NCBI RefSeq assembly: GCF_002321025.1
Contig: NZ_DCLL01000038.1
Coordinates: 1 to 58,821 of the forward strand
Direction of reading: 5' to 3'
Source: Acinetobacter lwoffii
GTDB lineage: Bacteria > Pseudomonadota > Gammaproteobacteria > Pseudomonadales > Moraxellaceae
DNA: 58,821 nt
A model generated the notes under the pieces. The model worked only from the letters and a program-made list of their open reading frames with translations. It was not told where the DNA came from and did not search any database. The first letter of the stretch is position 1. Every line of letters begins with the position of its first letter. This document shows positions 35,685 to 45,159 of the stretch, piece after piece. The position numbers and the translations under genes were made by a program.

Positions 35685-36920
35685 TTAATGCTTGAGTAAA
35701 GACTCTATATAATTACTCCACCACTTCATTATTTCGTAGCGTTCTTCTAGATGTGCTTCTTTATCATATGCCCCTTTAACGCCACCTTTTAAATGGGACA
35801 ATGCAGACTCGATCACCTGAGATTTAGAACTAAAATTTTTATTCAAATTTGTTGATGCAATATGCCTAAATCCATGAGGATTTTGCTTACCTCGATACCC
35901 CAACCTGTTTAATGCCGCATTAAATGTCAGATTAGAAATCGGTTTATTAATATTGTCACGGCTTGGAAATAAGTATTCACTTTCTGGAGAAATCTCTTTT
36001 AACTCTATTAGAAGGTTCATAACATGTTGAGATAGCGGTATACCATGCTCAATGCCTCTTTTCATCATACTCGGCGGTCGGATCCATACAGCTTCAACAA
36101 AATCAAATTGTTCCCATCGTGCCTGTCTCAGCTCCCCTGGTCGAGGGAACATGTGAATTAAAAGCTCTAAGCCGATCGCCACGGGTCGAGAAGATGAATT
36201 TCTGATTAAAGAAATCATTTCAGGTAACTCATGAATTTTTACATGCTTCATGCTCTCTGTTTCCCCTTTAGCTAAATGATCTCTTATACCTTCTAAAGGG
36301 TTATATAAGAGATCTTTCTTAAATTTAGCTAAACTATAGGCTCCATAGCAGTATGAGATCAATTTTTCAATACGGTTAAAAATACCTTCGTTAATTTGTT
36401 TTTCTGTATAATGATTTAACCACTCTCTAGAAGTAATTGTAGCGTACTCCCGATCCCCAAAAACTGATAAAAGATGTTTCTCAATAGACTGTTTTTCTTT
36501 TCGATATGTTTCAGCTTTCCACGTTAATTTCTTACGTTCTAACCACTCATTCATTAAAGTAGAAAATAAGGCATCTTTATCTTGTAACTTTATTTTTTTA
36601 ATCTCAGCCTGTGTTTTTATTTCAAGCGTGCCATTTAACATACCTTCTGCTTTTTCTCGTGCCTGTACATAATTTACTGTTGGATAAGCCCCCAAACCAA
36701 TCCATGCCCATTTACCTTGATCATTCTTATAGCGATACTGCCAAGACTTTTTACCGTTTGGCTGAACTCGACAATACAATCCAGCAATGTCTGTGGGTTG
36801 ACGATATTCTTTAGCTTTCGGCTTGAGTGCTTTGTAAATATCTTCAACGCTTTTTTTACGTCTTACACTTACATTCTGAGGTGTATTTTTTGAATGAGCG
36901 TTTACATCATTTGTTTTCAT
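35685..36920 (-). CDS. P4-type tyrosine integrase next to a tRNA gene
   Basis: 411 residues. The N-terminal DUF4102-like part is DIYKALKPKAKEYRQPTDIAGLYCRVQPNGKKSW. The catalytic set is IHMFPRPGELR (Arg), PHGFRHIAST (His-x-x-Arg), LSHLKGG and Tyr in GAYDKEAH. P4-type integrases insert at the 3' ends of tRNA genes, and here the gene start is 194 bases from the CAT tRNA. No second copy of the tRNA 3' end is visible in the window, so the far end of the island is not defined. Confidence 0.88.
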   Translation of the reverse strand: MKTNDVNAHSKNTPQNVSVRRKKSVEDIYKALKPKAKEYRQPTDIAGLYCRVQPNGKKSWQYRYKNDQGKWAWIGLGAYPTVNYVQAREKAEGMLNGTLEIKTQAEIKKIKLQDKDALFSTLMNEWLERKKLTWKAETYRKEKQSIEKHLLSVFGDREYATITSREWLNHYTEKQINEGIFNRIEKLISYCYGAYSLAKFKKDLLYNPLEGIRDHLAKGETESMKHVKIHELPEMISLIRNSSSRPVAIGLELLIHMFPRPGELRQARWEQFDFVEAVWIRPPSMMKRGIEHGIPLSQHVMNLLIELKEISPESEYLFPSRDNINKPISNLTFNAALNRLGYRGKQNPHGFRHIASTNLNKNFSSKSQVIESALSHLKGGVKGAYDKEAHLEERYEIMKWWSNYIESLLKH

Positions 36921-36951
36921 AACTTATGGAATCTCCAGAGATTTTTTCCTT

Positions 36952-36999
36952 GGTGTATCCCTGAGTTATATTTTATTTAAAGGATACAAACAAGGATAC
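36952..36999. repeat. Short repeats between integrase and tRNA
   Basis: GGTGTATCC at 36952-36960 is inverted relative to AAGGATAC at 36980-36987 and AAGGATAC at 36992-36999. Candidate integrase arm-type or excisionase sites, or an operator for the integrase promoter. Confidence 0.4.
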
Positions 37000-37050
37000 A
37001 CAGGACGTGTTCCCATATGAAGTTATATACATTTAAGTAAAGCATTAAAA

Positions 37051-37079
37051 AACCCTTAACTCTATTAGAATTAAGGGTT
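37051..37079 (-). terminator. Terminator of the tRNA transcript
   Basis: AACCCTTAA / TTAAGGGTT stem with an 11-base loop, and a T6 run on the minus strand, 35 bases past the tRNA 3' end. Confidence 0.7.
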
Positions 37080-37113
37080 TAGATCTTATATAAAGCTATA
37101 TAAATATAAAATT

Positions 37114-37190
<77 letters not shown>

Positions 37191-37928
37191 TATATGCTGA
37201 AAACTTTATTTATCAATAAGTTCAGGCGTCATGAATACTAGCTAAGATTTTTTGGAAAGACAAGTGCTTTTATAACTGCTTGAACATTTAGGCAGCAATC
37301 ATGGGCGACTTGTCTTAGTCAAAATTCAGTTACTTAAGACTTCAGTATAGGAGGCATATAGAAAAATGAGATACATGCTGCATCATTTAAGATAAATGAG
37401 CCTGCATCTTGAATTTAATCCGGTCTACTAAGCGTAAAACTGATAGATTTAAGGTCTTAGTATATCTATAAGGTATCAAAATTCTTTATTACTCAGGCAG
37501 CAATGTTAAAGGAATAGCCTAGAACTAAAGAAGATAGAATGACTAGAATTCAGACTTCATTTCTTCGTCTTTATGTAAATCCTGCTTAATTTCGATCAAA
37601 GACCATACAATTATAAGCGCAAAAATCAATAGGGAGACTACGAAGGCTGTCATGTACGTCATACTTTTCAATCTCAGAGTAGAAAGAATAAGAAAATAGA
37701 AAAGACCTGTATCAGTCTTCTTCTTCGACAAAAGTCTAATAACTAAAGTGTGCTCTGGATAGTCATTTTTTCATCATTTTAAGACTTTTTTTGTATCTAA
37801 TGATATTTTTAAGATCTTAATATTGTTTTATTTATATATATTAACTCTTAATCTTGCAGCTTAAAAAGATGAATAAATCATAGATTTTTACATTATTCGC
37901 TGATTTTATTGGAAAGCCTATTGACTGT
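37191..37928. other. Mostly non-coding AT-rich stretch
   Basis: About 740 bases between the tRNA and the acyltransferase gene. The only plausible coding content is a 39-residue membrane ORF at 37543-37662 listed separately. I see no RNA gene or repeat. Confidence 0.4.
37543..37662 (-). CDS. Possible 39-residue single-span membrane peptide
   Basis: From ATG 37662: MTYMTAFVV then a hydrophobic span SLLIFALIIVWSLI and a charged tail KQDLHKDEEMKSEF. The ribosome binding site is weak. A longer frame to 37731 exists. Topology is typical of small membrane peptides, but reality is uncertain. Confidence 0.35.
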   Translation of the reverse strand: MTYMTAFVVSLLIFALIIVWSLIEIKQDLHKDEEMKSEF

Positions 37929-38543
37929 ATGGGCGAACAAGATGAAATTATGCAGTTCTCTACATACAGCTTTTACTTCTCCGTACTTATGCTAAATAAA
38001 TTCCTTGGCGAATCTGCATTTAAACTTGCAGGTTGGCAATATCATGTCGAACCCGATGTGCTTGAAGATAAACAGGTCATTATTGGGTTTGAACATACCT
38101 CAATGATGGATGCGGTACTGTCAATTGCCCTGTTCCAGATTTATGACCTCAAGGTTCATACCTTGATTAAAAAAGAATTATTTAAAGGACCGTTTAAACC
38201 GCTATTGAACGCTGTGGGTGGTATTCCGGTTGACCGCAAGGCCAGTAAAGATATCGTGACCCAGATGGTGGAACATTTTCAGAACAATGAAAAGTTCAAT
38301 CTGGTGATTGCTCCCGAAGCAACACGGGCTAAACAAGGTGAAGCACGCAAACCAATCCGTACCGGTTTCTGGCATATTGCCAAGGCTGCCAATGTACCAA
38401 TCGTGTTGTTATACGCCAATTCCAGAACCAAGCAAGGTGGCATTCTTGGCAAGATCTATCCGACAGACCTTGCGCATGACCTGGCTTTGATCAAGCAACT
38501 ATATAAAGACAAGGTTGGCCTGGATATCGTTATTCCAGAATAA
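37929..38543 (+). CDS. 1-acyl-sn-glycerol-3-phosphate acyltransferase family (PlsC-like)
   Basis: 204 residues, possibly starting instead at ATG 37950. Acyltransferase motifs in order: HTSMMD (HX4D), FKGPFKPLLNAVGGIPVDR, and APEATR. These transfer an acyl chain to lysophosphatidate at the inner membrane. It is shorter than PlsC and may be a divergent paralogue. A long hairpin follows at 38565. Confidence 0.82.
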   Translation: MGEQDEIMQFSTYSFYFSVLMLNKFLGESAFKLAGWQYHVEPDVLEDKQVIIGFEHTSMMDAVLSIALFQIYDLKVHTLIKKELFKGPFKPLLNAVGGIPVDRKASKDIVTQMVEHFQNNEKFNLVIAPEATRAKQGEARKPIRTGFWHIAKAANVPIVLLYANSRTKQGGILGKIYPTDLAHDLALIKQLYKDKVGLDIVIPE

Positions 38544-38564
38544 GCTTTTTAAAAATAAAAGCAC

Positions 38565-38596
38565 GGACATAATCAGCGATTCTGCTGTTTATGTCC
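38565..38596. terminator. Large hairpin after the acyltransferase gene
   Basis: GGACATAA-T-CAGC pairs with GCTG-T-TTATGTCC around GATTCT, 12 pairs with one mismatch. There is no T run, so it may block exonucleases or assist termination rather than be a classical terminator. Confidence 0.5.
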
Positions 38597-38791
38597 AAGT
38601 CATCTGTCCATATAAATGTATAAATAGAATTATAAATCCCCCTATCCTCTTTCTATTTTTCCTCGATATTGCACTTTTTTTGTTTTTATCCTGAAATCTC
38701 AAATCCAGGCACTTTTTTTTAAAAAAACGCTTATGGTAGAATTTCGGCATTCTGATAGGCATACAGCCAATCTACAAGGAGCATAGTTCGC

Positions 38792-39541
38792 ATGGCGGGT
38801 CATTCCAAGTGGGCCAATATTAAGCATCGCAAAGCAAAACAAGATGCGAGTCGTGGTAAAGTTTTTACCAAATACATTCGTGAATTAACCACTGCTGCAA
38901 AGCTTGGCGGTCCAGATACTGCAAGCAACCCTCGTCTACGTGCTGTGGTTGAAAAAGCATTATCAGTGAATATGACACGTGACGTGATCAACCGTGCCAT
39001 TCAACGTGGTGCTGGTGGCGAAGATAACGACGACCTGAAAGAAGTGACCTACGAAGGTTATGGTGTAGGTGGTGTTGCGGTTATTGTTGAAACCATGACT
39101 GACAACTTGAACCGTACTGTGCCTGACGTACGTCATTGCTTCTCTAAAACTGATGGTAACCTAGGCACTAACGGTTCGGTGGCATTCCTGTTCACGAAAC
39201 GTGGCGAGATTACTTTTGAAGATGTTTCTTTGGAAGATCAAATCATGGAAGTGGCATTAGAAGCAGGTGCGGAAGACATCGAAGTCACTGAAGATGAAAT
39301 CCTGGTGATTACTACACCTGAAGCTTTCGGTGATGTTCAAGATGCTTTAACTGCTGCAGGTTTAAAATCTGACAATGCTGAAGTGGTGATGAGTCCTTCA
39401 ACCAAAGCAGAAATCACCGACATCGATCAAGCGAAAAAAATCATGAAAATGATTGATATGCTTGAAGATCTGGATGATGTACAGAACGTATATACCAACG
39501 TTGAATTCTCAGATGCTGTTTTAGCAGAACTTGATGCTTAA
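38792..39541 (+). CDS. yebC: YebC/PmpR-family protein
   Basis: 249 residues starting MAGHSKWANIKHRKAKQD, the family hallmark. Family members act as transcription regulators or in rescue of ribosomes stalled at proline runs. A GGAG lies upstream of ATG 38792. Single gene closed by a strong terminator. Confidence 0.96.
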   Translation: MAGHSKWANIKHRKAKQDASRGKVFTKYIRELTTAAKLGGPDTASNPRLRAVVEKALSVNMTRDVINRAIQRGAGGEDNDDLKEVTYEGYGVGGVAVIVETMTDNLNRTVPDVRHCFSKTDGNLGTNGSVAFLFTKRGEITFEDVSLEDQIMEVALEAGAEDIEVTEDEILVITTPEAFGDVQDALTAAGLKSDNAEVVMSPSTKAEITDIDQAKKIMKMIDMLEDLDDVQNVYTNVEFSDAVLAELDA

Positions 39542-39555
39542 CTGTCACTGATTCA

Positions 39556-39584
39556 AAAAACGCACCTTAGGGTGCGTTTTTTTG
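39556..39584 (+). terminator. yebC terminator
   Basis: AACGCACC-TTAG-GGTGCGTT followed by a T7 run. Confidence 0.9.
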
Positions 39585-39609
39585 TGGCTGTCGACCACCC
39601 TAGCTTTGA

Positions 39610-40080
39610 TTAAACTTTATTGAGTAATCCGCTACAGTTAAAGACATTATATTCTTTAATGACAAAGCTGGAATGCAGTGCCACCACATGCTCAATTTTT
39701 CCAATCCGCTTAAGCAGGATTTCACTATAATTTTCCATATCCCTTGCCACCACTTCGACAATAAAGTCCGCAGACTGACCGGTGACCAAAAAGGCATTAA
39801 TCACTTCGGGAATACTTTCCAGTTCTTCCAGGAATTTAGCAAAAGTATCGCTATCATGTTTGCTTAAGGATACCTGTAACAGCACATGCAGGCTGAAACC
39901 TAATTTCTGGTAATTGATTTCACGTTTTAAGCCACTGATAATATTATGATCGATTAAGTGTTTGATCCTGCGATGCACCGAACTGACAGATAAATTCACC
40001 CGCTCGGACAGTTCATTCAGATTGACATCTTCATGGGTCAATATTTCTAGAATATGTTTATCGAAACGATCCAGTTCCAT
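39610..40080 (-). CDS. Lrp/AsnC-family transcriptional regulator
   Basis: 156 residues. It has an N-terminal AsnC HTH (FDKHILEILTHEDVNLNELSERVNLSVSSVHRRIKHL) and a C-terminal RAM/ligand domain (LLQVSLSKHDSD, GQSADFIVEVVARDM). Usually senses an amino acid. It is convergent with yebC and divergent from the glycine-rich repeat gene; its target is unknown. Confidence 0.9.
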   Translation of the reverse strand: MELDRFDKHILEILTHEDVNLNELSERVNLSVSSVHRRIKHLIDHNIISGLKREINYQKLGFSLHVLLQVSLSKHDSDTFAKFLEELESIPEVINAFLVTGQSADFIVEVVARDMENYSEILLKRIGKIEHVVALHSSFVIKEYNVFNCSGLLNKV

Positions 40081-40460
40081 TTTTATACTCTTATATCAAT
40101 AATCAATAGATGCAGAAAATTTTGCGCCATCTCTGTTATACAATATTTATTTATTTTTCACAAAATTTTCATATTCTGAAATTTTTTTCCAAATGGGATT
40201 TCATTTTATAAATACGGTTTTCAGGAGGGCTTAAATGACCGTTAATCGCATTAATTAAAAATATGACCAATGGTATTTTTAATTAAATCTTTATTTTTAA
40301 ATTATTTAAATTGGGTAAACACGACAACAGATAGGCTATTCCTCTCAGCCCCTACACGACTTAACCGTCCATCTTTTACAAGTGTATAGAAATAGATTAA
40401 AACAAAGGCGCTTTAAAAACAAAAATAGCGCATTTCAAAAATATTACACAAGGAACGGTC
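40081..40460. promoter_or_regulatory. Long leader between lrp-like gene and the repeat-protein gene, with a 7-codon mini-ORF
   Basis: 380 AT-rich bases. At 40223-40228 there is a perfect AGGAGG, 6 bases before ATG 40235, opening a 7-residue ORF (MTVNRIN, stop at 40256-40258). A GCGCT...AGCGC hairpin lies at about 40408-40432, before the repeat-protein start at 40461. A leader peptide or gene remnant is possible. Confidence 0.4.
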
Positions 40461-42095
40461 ATGGCTTCTAAACTTTTAAGCTTGATAAAAACAAAAGTGA
40501 GTCCTGTTTTAACCGTCGAAACCCAAACGAAGAGCTTATTGGGCGGCTTATTCGGTGGAACGACATCAGGCACCCTCACCAATCTTATTGGCAATCTCAC
40601 CGGATCCAATACTTAACCTTCGGTCAGCTCATTATTAAATAATCTCCTTTCTGGAAGCAGCCTGAGTACGACAAATCTCAGCAATTTATTAACTCAGTTG
40701 TCTGGTTCGAATGCCTCAAGTCTAAATATTCAAAGCCTGATCAGTAGCTTAACCCAATCCAATGGCGGTAGCTTTAATATTACCCAAGTCACCAACTTAT
40801 TAAAGAGCTTAATGGGGAGCAATAGCAGCAGCCTGGATCTTGGGGCTATTTCTAAACTGGTGGGCGGCTTATTGAGCGGCAGTACAGGCAATATTGATAT
40901 TGGTAAAATTTCTCAATTGGTCGGTGGCCTGATCGGCGGTTCAAGCAATATTGATATCGGTGCGATCGCGGGTCTGGTCGGCAAGCTGACTGGCGGTAAT
41001 GGTGATATCGATATTGCGCAAATTGCTCAACTGGTTGGTGGCTTAATCGGTGGTTCAAGCAATATTGATATCGGTGCGATCGCAGGTCTGGTCGGCAACC
41101 TGATCGGCGGTAATGGCGAGATTGATCTCGCACAAATCGCTCAGCTCGTTGGTGGCCTGATCGGCGGTTCTGGCGGTTTAGGCGGCGTAGATATTGGTGC
41201 CATTGCGGGTCTGGTCAGCAACCTCATCGGTGGCAATGGTGAAATTGATATCGCACAAATTGCTCAACTCGTTGGTGGCCTGATCGGTGGTTCTGGCAGA
41301 TTAGGTGGCGTAGACATTGGTGCCATTGCGGGTCTGGTCAGCAACCTAATTGGCGGCAATGGTGAGATTGATATTGCACAAATTGCTCAGTTCGTTGGTG
41401 GCCTGATCGGTGGTTCTGGCGGATTGGGCGGTGTAGATATCGGTGCGATCGCGGATCTGGTTGGCAACCTGATTGGTGGCAATGGCGAGATTGATCTCGC
41501 ACAAATTGCTGAATTGGTCGGTGGTCTGATCGGCGGTTCTGGCAGTTTAGGTGATATAGATATTGGAGCAATTGCAGGCTTGGTGGGTGGTTTAATCGGT
41601 GGCAATGCAGGCAGTGATTTTGATCTTGGTGCTATTACCAATTTAATTAGCGGCTTTGTAGGCGGAAATGCAACGGGTGGTTTTGATGTCGGTGGCTTCA
41701 CTGACTTACTGAGCGGTCTGATTGCGAATGGTTCAAATGGCATAGACTTGGGTGGGTTATTAGGCAATCTCAATCTCGGTAGCGATCTGGATCTGGGTGG
41801 TATGATCGAAAGTATTTCCTCTGCTTCAAACGGCTTTGACCTAGGCAGTATTGCCGAAGGTGTTGGTCAGCTGGTTGGTAGTGGCTCTTCGATTGAATTG
41901 CCTGACCTCGGTGATCTTGTCCAAGGTGTGGGTACGATTGATTCCAATATTGATCTGTCTGCTCTCCTGCCGGGCATTAAAGATACAATTCAGAATATCG
42001 GCAGTGGCGGTTCTTCATCCGGATTTGATTTTGGTTCACTCCTCAATAATTTTACTAAACATATTGATATCGACCAGCCTAATCCTTGGGGTTAA
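40461..42095 (+). pseudogene. Glycine-rich tandem-repeat protein interrupted by an in-frame stop
   Basis: The frame from ATG 40461 (MASKLLSLIKTKVSPVL, with AAGGA upstream) runs 51 codons to TAA at 40614-40616. It then continues open, in the same frame, to 42095, for 544 codons in all. No ATG or GTG start exists between the stop and 40813. The body has about 14 repeats of roughly 19 residues, consensus IDIGAIAGLVGNLIGG, alternating with IDIAQIAQLVGGLIGG, with NG or SG spacers. Repeats degrade towards the C-terminus. There is no signal peptide and no GGxGxD calcium-binding pattern, so it is not a classic RTX protein. A CAA-to-TAA change would explain the break. Family unknown to me. Confidence 0.7.
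40885..41620 (+). repeat. DNA tandem repeats encoding the 19-residue repeat units
   Basis: Near-identical blocks such as GATATCGGTGCGATCGC, CAAATTGCTCAACTGG and TGATCGGCGGT recur every 57 bases or in 57+69 base pairs. This array is prone to slippage and copy-number change. Confidence 0.8.
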
Positions 42096-42108
42096 TCATA
42101 ATCTCATC

Positions 42109-42138
42109 AAAAAAACGCGCTTCATGCGCGTTTTTTAA
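42109..42138 (+). terminator. Terminator after the repeat-protein gene
   Basis: AACGCGC-TTCAT-GCGCGTT with flanking A and T runs; can serve the convergent GST gene too. Confidence 0.85.
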
Positions 42139-42159
42139 TTCTGAGAGTAGCATTTAAAC

Positions 42160-42924
42160 TTATACACCACGCCAGTCTACCCGCGCATTACGTTCGGTTC
42201 GGTAAATACGGCAAATATATTCACCCAGTGGTAGCTCATTCAAATACTGCTGATAGTCGCGATATTCTTCGGACAAGGTTTCAAAGTTTTCTTTTTCCCA
42301 CGGCGTACCTGGAATCGCCAGAAGCGGTGCCAACATGGAACAGACTGCAATATCCGCCAGACCTAAACGATTTCCGACAAAATAATTCCCACCTTGGCTG
42401 ACCAGCATCTGATTGAGCTGCTGTACCGCAACATCAATATGCTGTTTGGATTCCGCCACGGTTTCTTCATTCAATGCATAACCCTTGGCCACCATCGCTT
42501 TCAATAAAGGTTTAGAAAATTTTTCAAACTGGCGCAGATAGCCCTGCTCACCAATTAAAATATCCAGAGATTCATGATCAGAAGTCAGTGCTTGAGAGAG
42601 CATCCAGCGACGGACATGACGACCCAATTCCAGGGTAATTTCATTAATTTCTAAGGCTTTATTTCGAAAATGTCCTTCTGCGTACAGTAAGCGGTGTTCT
42701 GGATAAGTATCATCCAGATATAAAGCAATCTGGGTGGAATCTGCGATCCATCGATCCTGATCACGCAAAATAGGCAGACGATTCTGGCCTGTTTTCAGGC
42801 GGGCAAAAGCGCGGTGTACCCCGGGTATCAGATTGTGAGCAACATAGTACAGCTCTTTATGGTCCAGCATCCAACGTGCTTTTTCGCAAAAGTGAGATAA
42901 AGGAAACTGGTATAAAGTTCGCAT
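42160..42924 (-). CDS. Glutathione S-transferase family protein
   Basis: 254 residues. The N-terminal thioredoxin-like domain begins TLYQFPLSHFCEKARWMLDHK, with NRLPILRDQDRWIADSTQIALYLD containing the SNAIL-type glutathione motif (DSTQI). The C-terminal domain is helical (NRLGLADIAVCSMLAPL). Detoxification by glutathione transfer is the usual role; substrate unknown. Confidence 0.88.
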   Translation of the reverse strand: MRTLYQFPLSHFCEKARWMLDHKELYYVAHNLIPGVHRAFARLKTGQNRLPILRDQDRWIADSTQIALYLDDTYPEHRLLYAEGHFRNKALEINEITLELGRHVRRWMLSQALTSDHESLDILIGEQGYLRQFEKFSKPLLKAMVAKGYALNEETVAESKQHIDVAVQQLNQMLVSQGGNYFVGNRLGLADIAVCSMLAPLLAIPGTPWEKENFETLSEEYRDYQQYLNELPLGEYICRIYRTERNARVDWRGV

Positions 42925-43218
42925 GTATGCTCCATGTTTATCGTTATTGGATCAGGGCGTGTAGGCCGCTGTTTTATTCAGATACTTTAGTCACTCACTT
43001 TTAGAAAAACAATGTGATTTTTATTCAAAAGTAAAATACTGGCTGATTATTCCTCTATGGTTGGTGGACTCACTACACATCCCGGAAAGCTCAGCGAGTC
43101 ATTTTAGGTCGCCAGAAGCATTTGATTGCAATAAACCACAAGCACATGACCTGACTTTAGTCATGCTTTCATGTAAAATCGGGGGCAATTTCTATATAAC
43201 GCTTTTGTGAGTTATTTC

Positions 43219-44310
43219 ATGGGTTTTAATTGCGGTATTGTCGGCTTGCCGAACGTTGGTAAATCTACACTTTTCAATGCCTTAACCAAAGCTGCTATTG
43301 CTGCAGAAAACTTCCCTTTCTGTACGATCGAACCAAACACCGGGATTGTACCTGTTCCTGATCCACGTTTAGACAAATTGACTGCAATTGTTAAACCGCA
43401 ACGTGTTATTCCGACTTCTATGGAATTTGTAGACATCGCAGGTCTGGTAGCTGGAGCTTCTAAGGGTGAAGGCTTGGGTAACCAGTTCCTGGCCAACATT
43501 CGTGAAACTGATGCAATTGCTCACGTTGTGCGTTGTTTTGAAGATGAAAACGTCATTCATGTGAATGGTCGTATTGATCCACTGGATGACATCGCTACGA
43601 TTAATACCGAACTTGCGCTCGCAGACTTAGATGCTGTAGCCAAAGCAATTACGCGTTTGACTAAATCTGCTAAAGGTGGCGACAAAGAAGCGCTTGCCAC
43701 TAAAGCTGTTCTGGAAAAAATCCAGCCTTTACTGGATGAAGGTAAACCGGCTCGCGCAGCGGACCTAGATGATGACGAACGCAAGCTGGTACGTGGCTTT
43801 GGTTTAATGACGCTTAAACCAACGATGTATATTGCCAACGTTGCTGAAGACGGTTTTGAAAACAACCCGCATTTAGATGCAGTCAGAAAATTAGCCGCTG
43901 AAGAAAATGCGATTGTGGTTCCACTTTGCAACCAGATTGAAGCTGAAATTTCATTGCTTGAAGATGAAGACCGTGCTGAATTCCTTGAAGCAATGGGCAT
44001 GGAAGAACCGGGTTTAAACGTTGTAATTCGTGCAGGTTATTCATTACTGGGCCTACAAACTTACTTCACCGCGGGCGTGCAAGAAGTTCGTGCCTGGACC
44101 GTAAAAGTTGGCGCAACTGCACCACAGGCAGCAGGCGTGATTCATACCGACTTTGAAAAAGGCTTTATCCGTGCAGAATGTATCGCTTATGATGATTTCG
44201 TGCAGTACAACGGCGAAGCCGGTGCGAAAGAAGCAGGTAAATGGCGTCTAGAAGGTAAAACTTACATCGTTCAGGATGGCGATGTTTTACACTTCCGTTT
44301 TAACGTTTAA
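43219..44310 (+). CDS. ychF: YchF/OLA1-family ribosome-binding ATPase
   Basis: 363 residues from ATG 43219 (MGFNCGIVGLPNVGKS); this is the usual length, while a GTG at 43207 would add four residues. P-loop GLPNVGKS, switch region DIAGLVAGASKGEGLG, NxxE-type NVAEDG, and the C-terminal TGS domain. Terminator follows. Confidence 0.97.
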   Translation: MGFNCGIVGLPNVGKSTLFNALTKAAIAAENFPFCTIEPNTGIVPVPDPRLDKLTAIVKPQRVIPTSMEFVDIAGLVAGASKGEGLGNQFLANIRETDAIAHVVRCFEDENVIHVNGRIDPLDDIATINTELALADLDAVAKAITRLTKSAKGGDKEALATKAVLEKIQPLLDEGKPARAADLDDDERKLVRGFGLMTLKPTMYIANVAEDGFENNPHLDAVRKLAAEENAIVVPLCNQIEAEISLLEDEDRAEFLEAMGMEEPGLNVVIRAGYSLLGLQTYFTAGVQEVRAWTVKVGATAPQAAGVIHTDFEKGFIRAECIAYDDFVQYNGEAGAKEAGKWRLEGKTYIVQDGDVLHFRFNV

Positions 44311-44324
44311 GTCGTTGCTGTTTG

Positions 44325-44353
44325 AAAAAGCCCCCTTCTTGGGGGCTTTTTTT
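44325..44353 (+). terminator. ychF terminator
   Basis: AAAAGCCCCC-TTCTT-GGGGGCTTTT with a T run. Confidence 0.9.
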
Positions 44354-44424
44354 ATTACTTTTAAAAAGAGGATTCATACGTATAACAACCTTTCTGAAAG
44401 CGCATAAGATCAACACATATTAAC

Positions 44425-44443
44425 AATAATGATAACTATTCTC
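44425..44443 (+). promoter_or_regulatory. Fur box upstream of sodA
   Basis: AATAATGATAACTATTCTC matches the 19-base Fur consensus GATAATGATAATCATTATC at 15 positions. It lies about 80 bases before the sodA start. Fur repression of a manganese superoxide dismutase is well known in other gammaproteobacteria. Confidence 0.7.
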
Positions 44444-44522
44444 ATATATAAATATTAAATTAGGGCGTATCTTAAATCTAATGAAAAATAACCTAACTCC
44501 ATTCTCTCAAGGAATCCTGCCA

Positions 44523-45140
44523 ATGAGCTACACCTTGCCTGCACTACCTTATGCTTATGATGCGCTAGAGCCTCATATCGATAGCAAGACTATGGAAATT
44601 CATCATAGCAAGCATCATCAAACCTATATCAATAATATCAATGCAGGAATAGCGGGCACAGAATGGGAAGATTTATCGGTCGAAGCCTTAATTAGCAAAT
44701 TCAATGAAGTGCCCGAGCAACTCAGACAGAACGTGATCAACAATGCTGGTGGACATGCCAATCATTCCCTGTTCTGGACAGTGATGAGTCCAGACTGCGG
44801 TGGTCATCCCGAAGCTGAAATTGCCAAGGCAATCGAACATGAATTAGGAGGATTCGAGGCATTTAAAGAAGCGTTTACCCAAGCAGCGCTTAGCCGTTTT
44901 GGTAGTGGGTGGGCCTGGTTAAGTATGGCGCCAGATCAAACGCTTATTGTGGAAAGCAGTGCCAATCAGGATTCTCCGCTGATGCATGGCAATATTCCCC
45001 TTTTAGGTCTGGATGTCTGGGAACATGCTTATTATTTACAATATCAAAACCGTCGTCCGGAATACATCTCGGCTTTTTTCAATGTTGTGAACTGGAAAGA
45101 AGTAAATCGTCGTTATTTGGAAGCATTAAACACGCTTTAA
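44523..45140 (+). CDS. sodA: Superoxide dismutase, manganese type
   Basis: 205 residues from ATG 44523, with AAGGA upstream; the longer frame from 44481 has no ribosome binding site. Metal ligands are in the segments EIHHSKHHQTYI, NHSLFW and DVWEHAYYLQYQNRRPEYI. The GGHANHSLFW and ANQDSPLM signatures, with the second-sphere Gln, point to the Mn rather than the Fe enzyme. Converts superoxide to peroxide and O2 in the cytoplasm. Confidence 0.94.
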   Translation: MSYTLPALPYAYDALEPHIDSKTMEIHHSKHHQTYINNINAGIAGTEWEDLSVEALISKFNEVPEQLRQNVINNAGGHANHSLFWTVMSPDCGGHPEAEIAKAIEHELGGFEAFKEAFTQAALSRFGSGWAWLSMAPDQTLIVESSANQDSPLMHGNIPLLGLDVWEHAYYLQYQNRRPEYISAFFNVVNWKEVNRRYLEALNTL

Positions 45141-45159
45141 ATCTTTGAGGAGATCGACC

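Noticed and set aside
40885..41620. CRISPR array
   Set aside because: The regular repeats are coding, have no unique spacers, and their period follows the protein repeat.
40852..41773. Antisense ORFs rich in Arg, His or Pro across the repeat array
   Set aside because: These are frame shadows created by the repetitive DNA of the glycine-rich gene.
40461..42095. RTX-type calcium-binding toxin
   Set aside because: The repeats are glycine-rich but lack the GGxGxD nonapeptide, and there is no neighbouring type I secretion gene.
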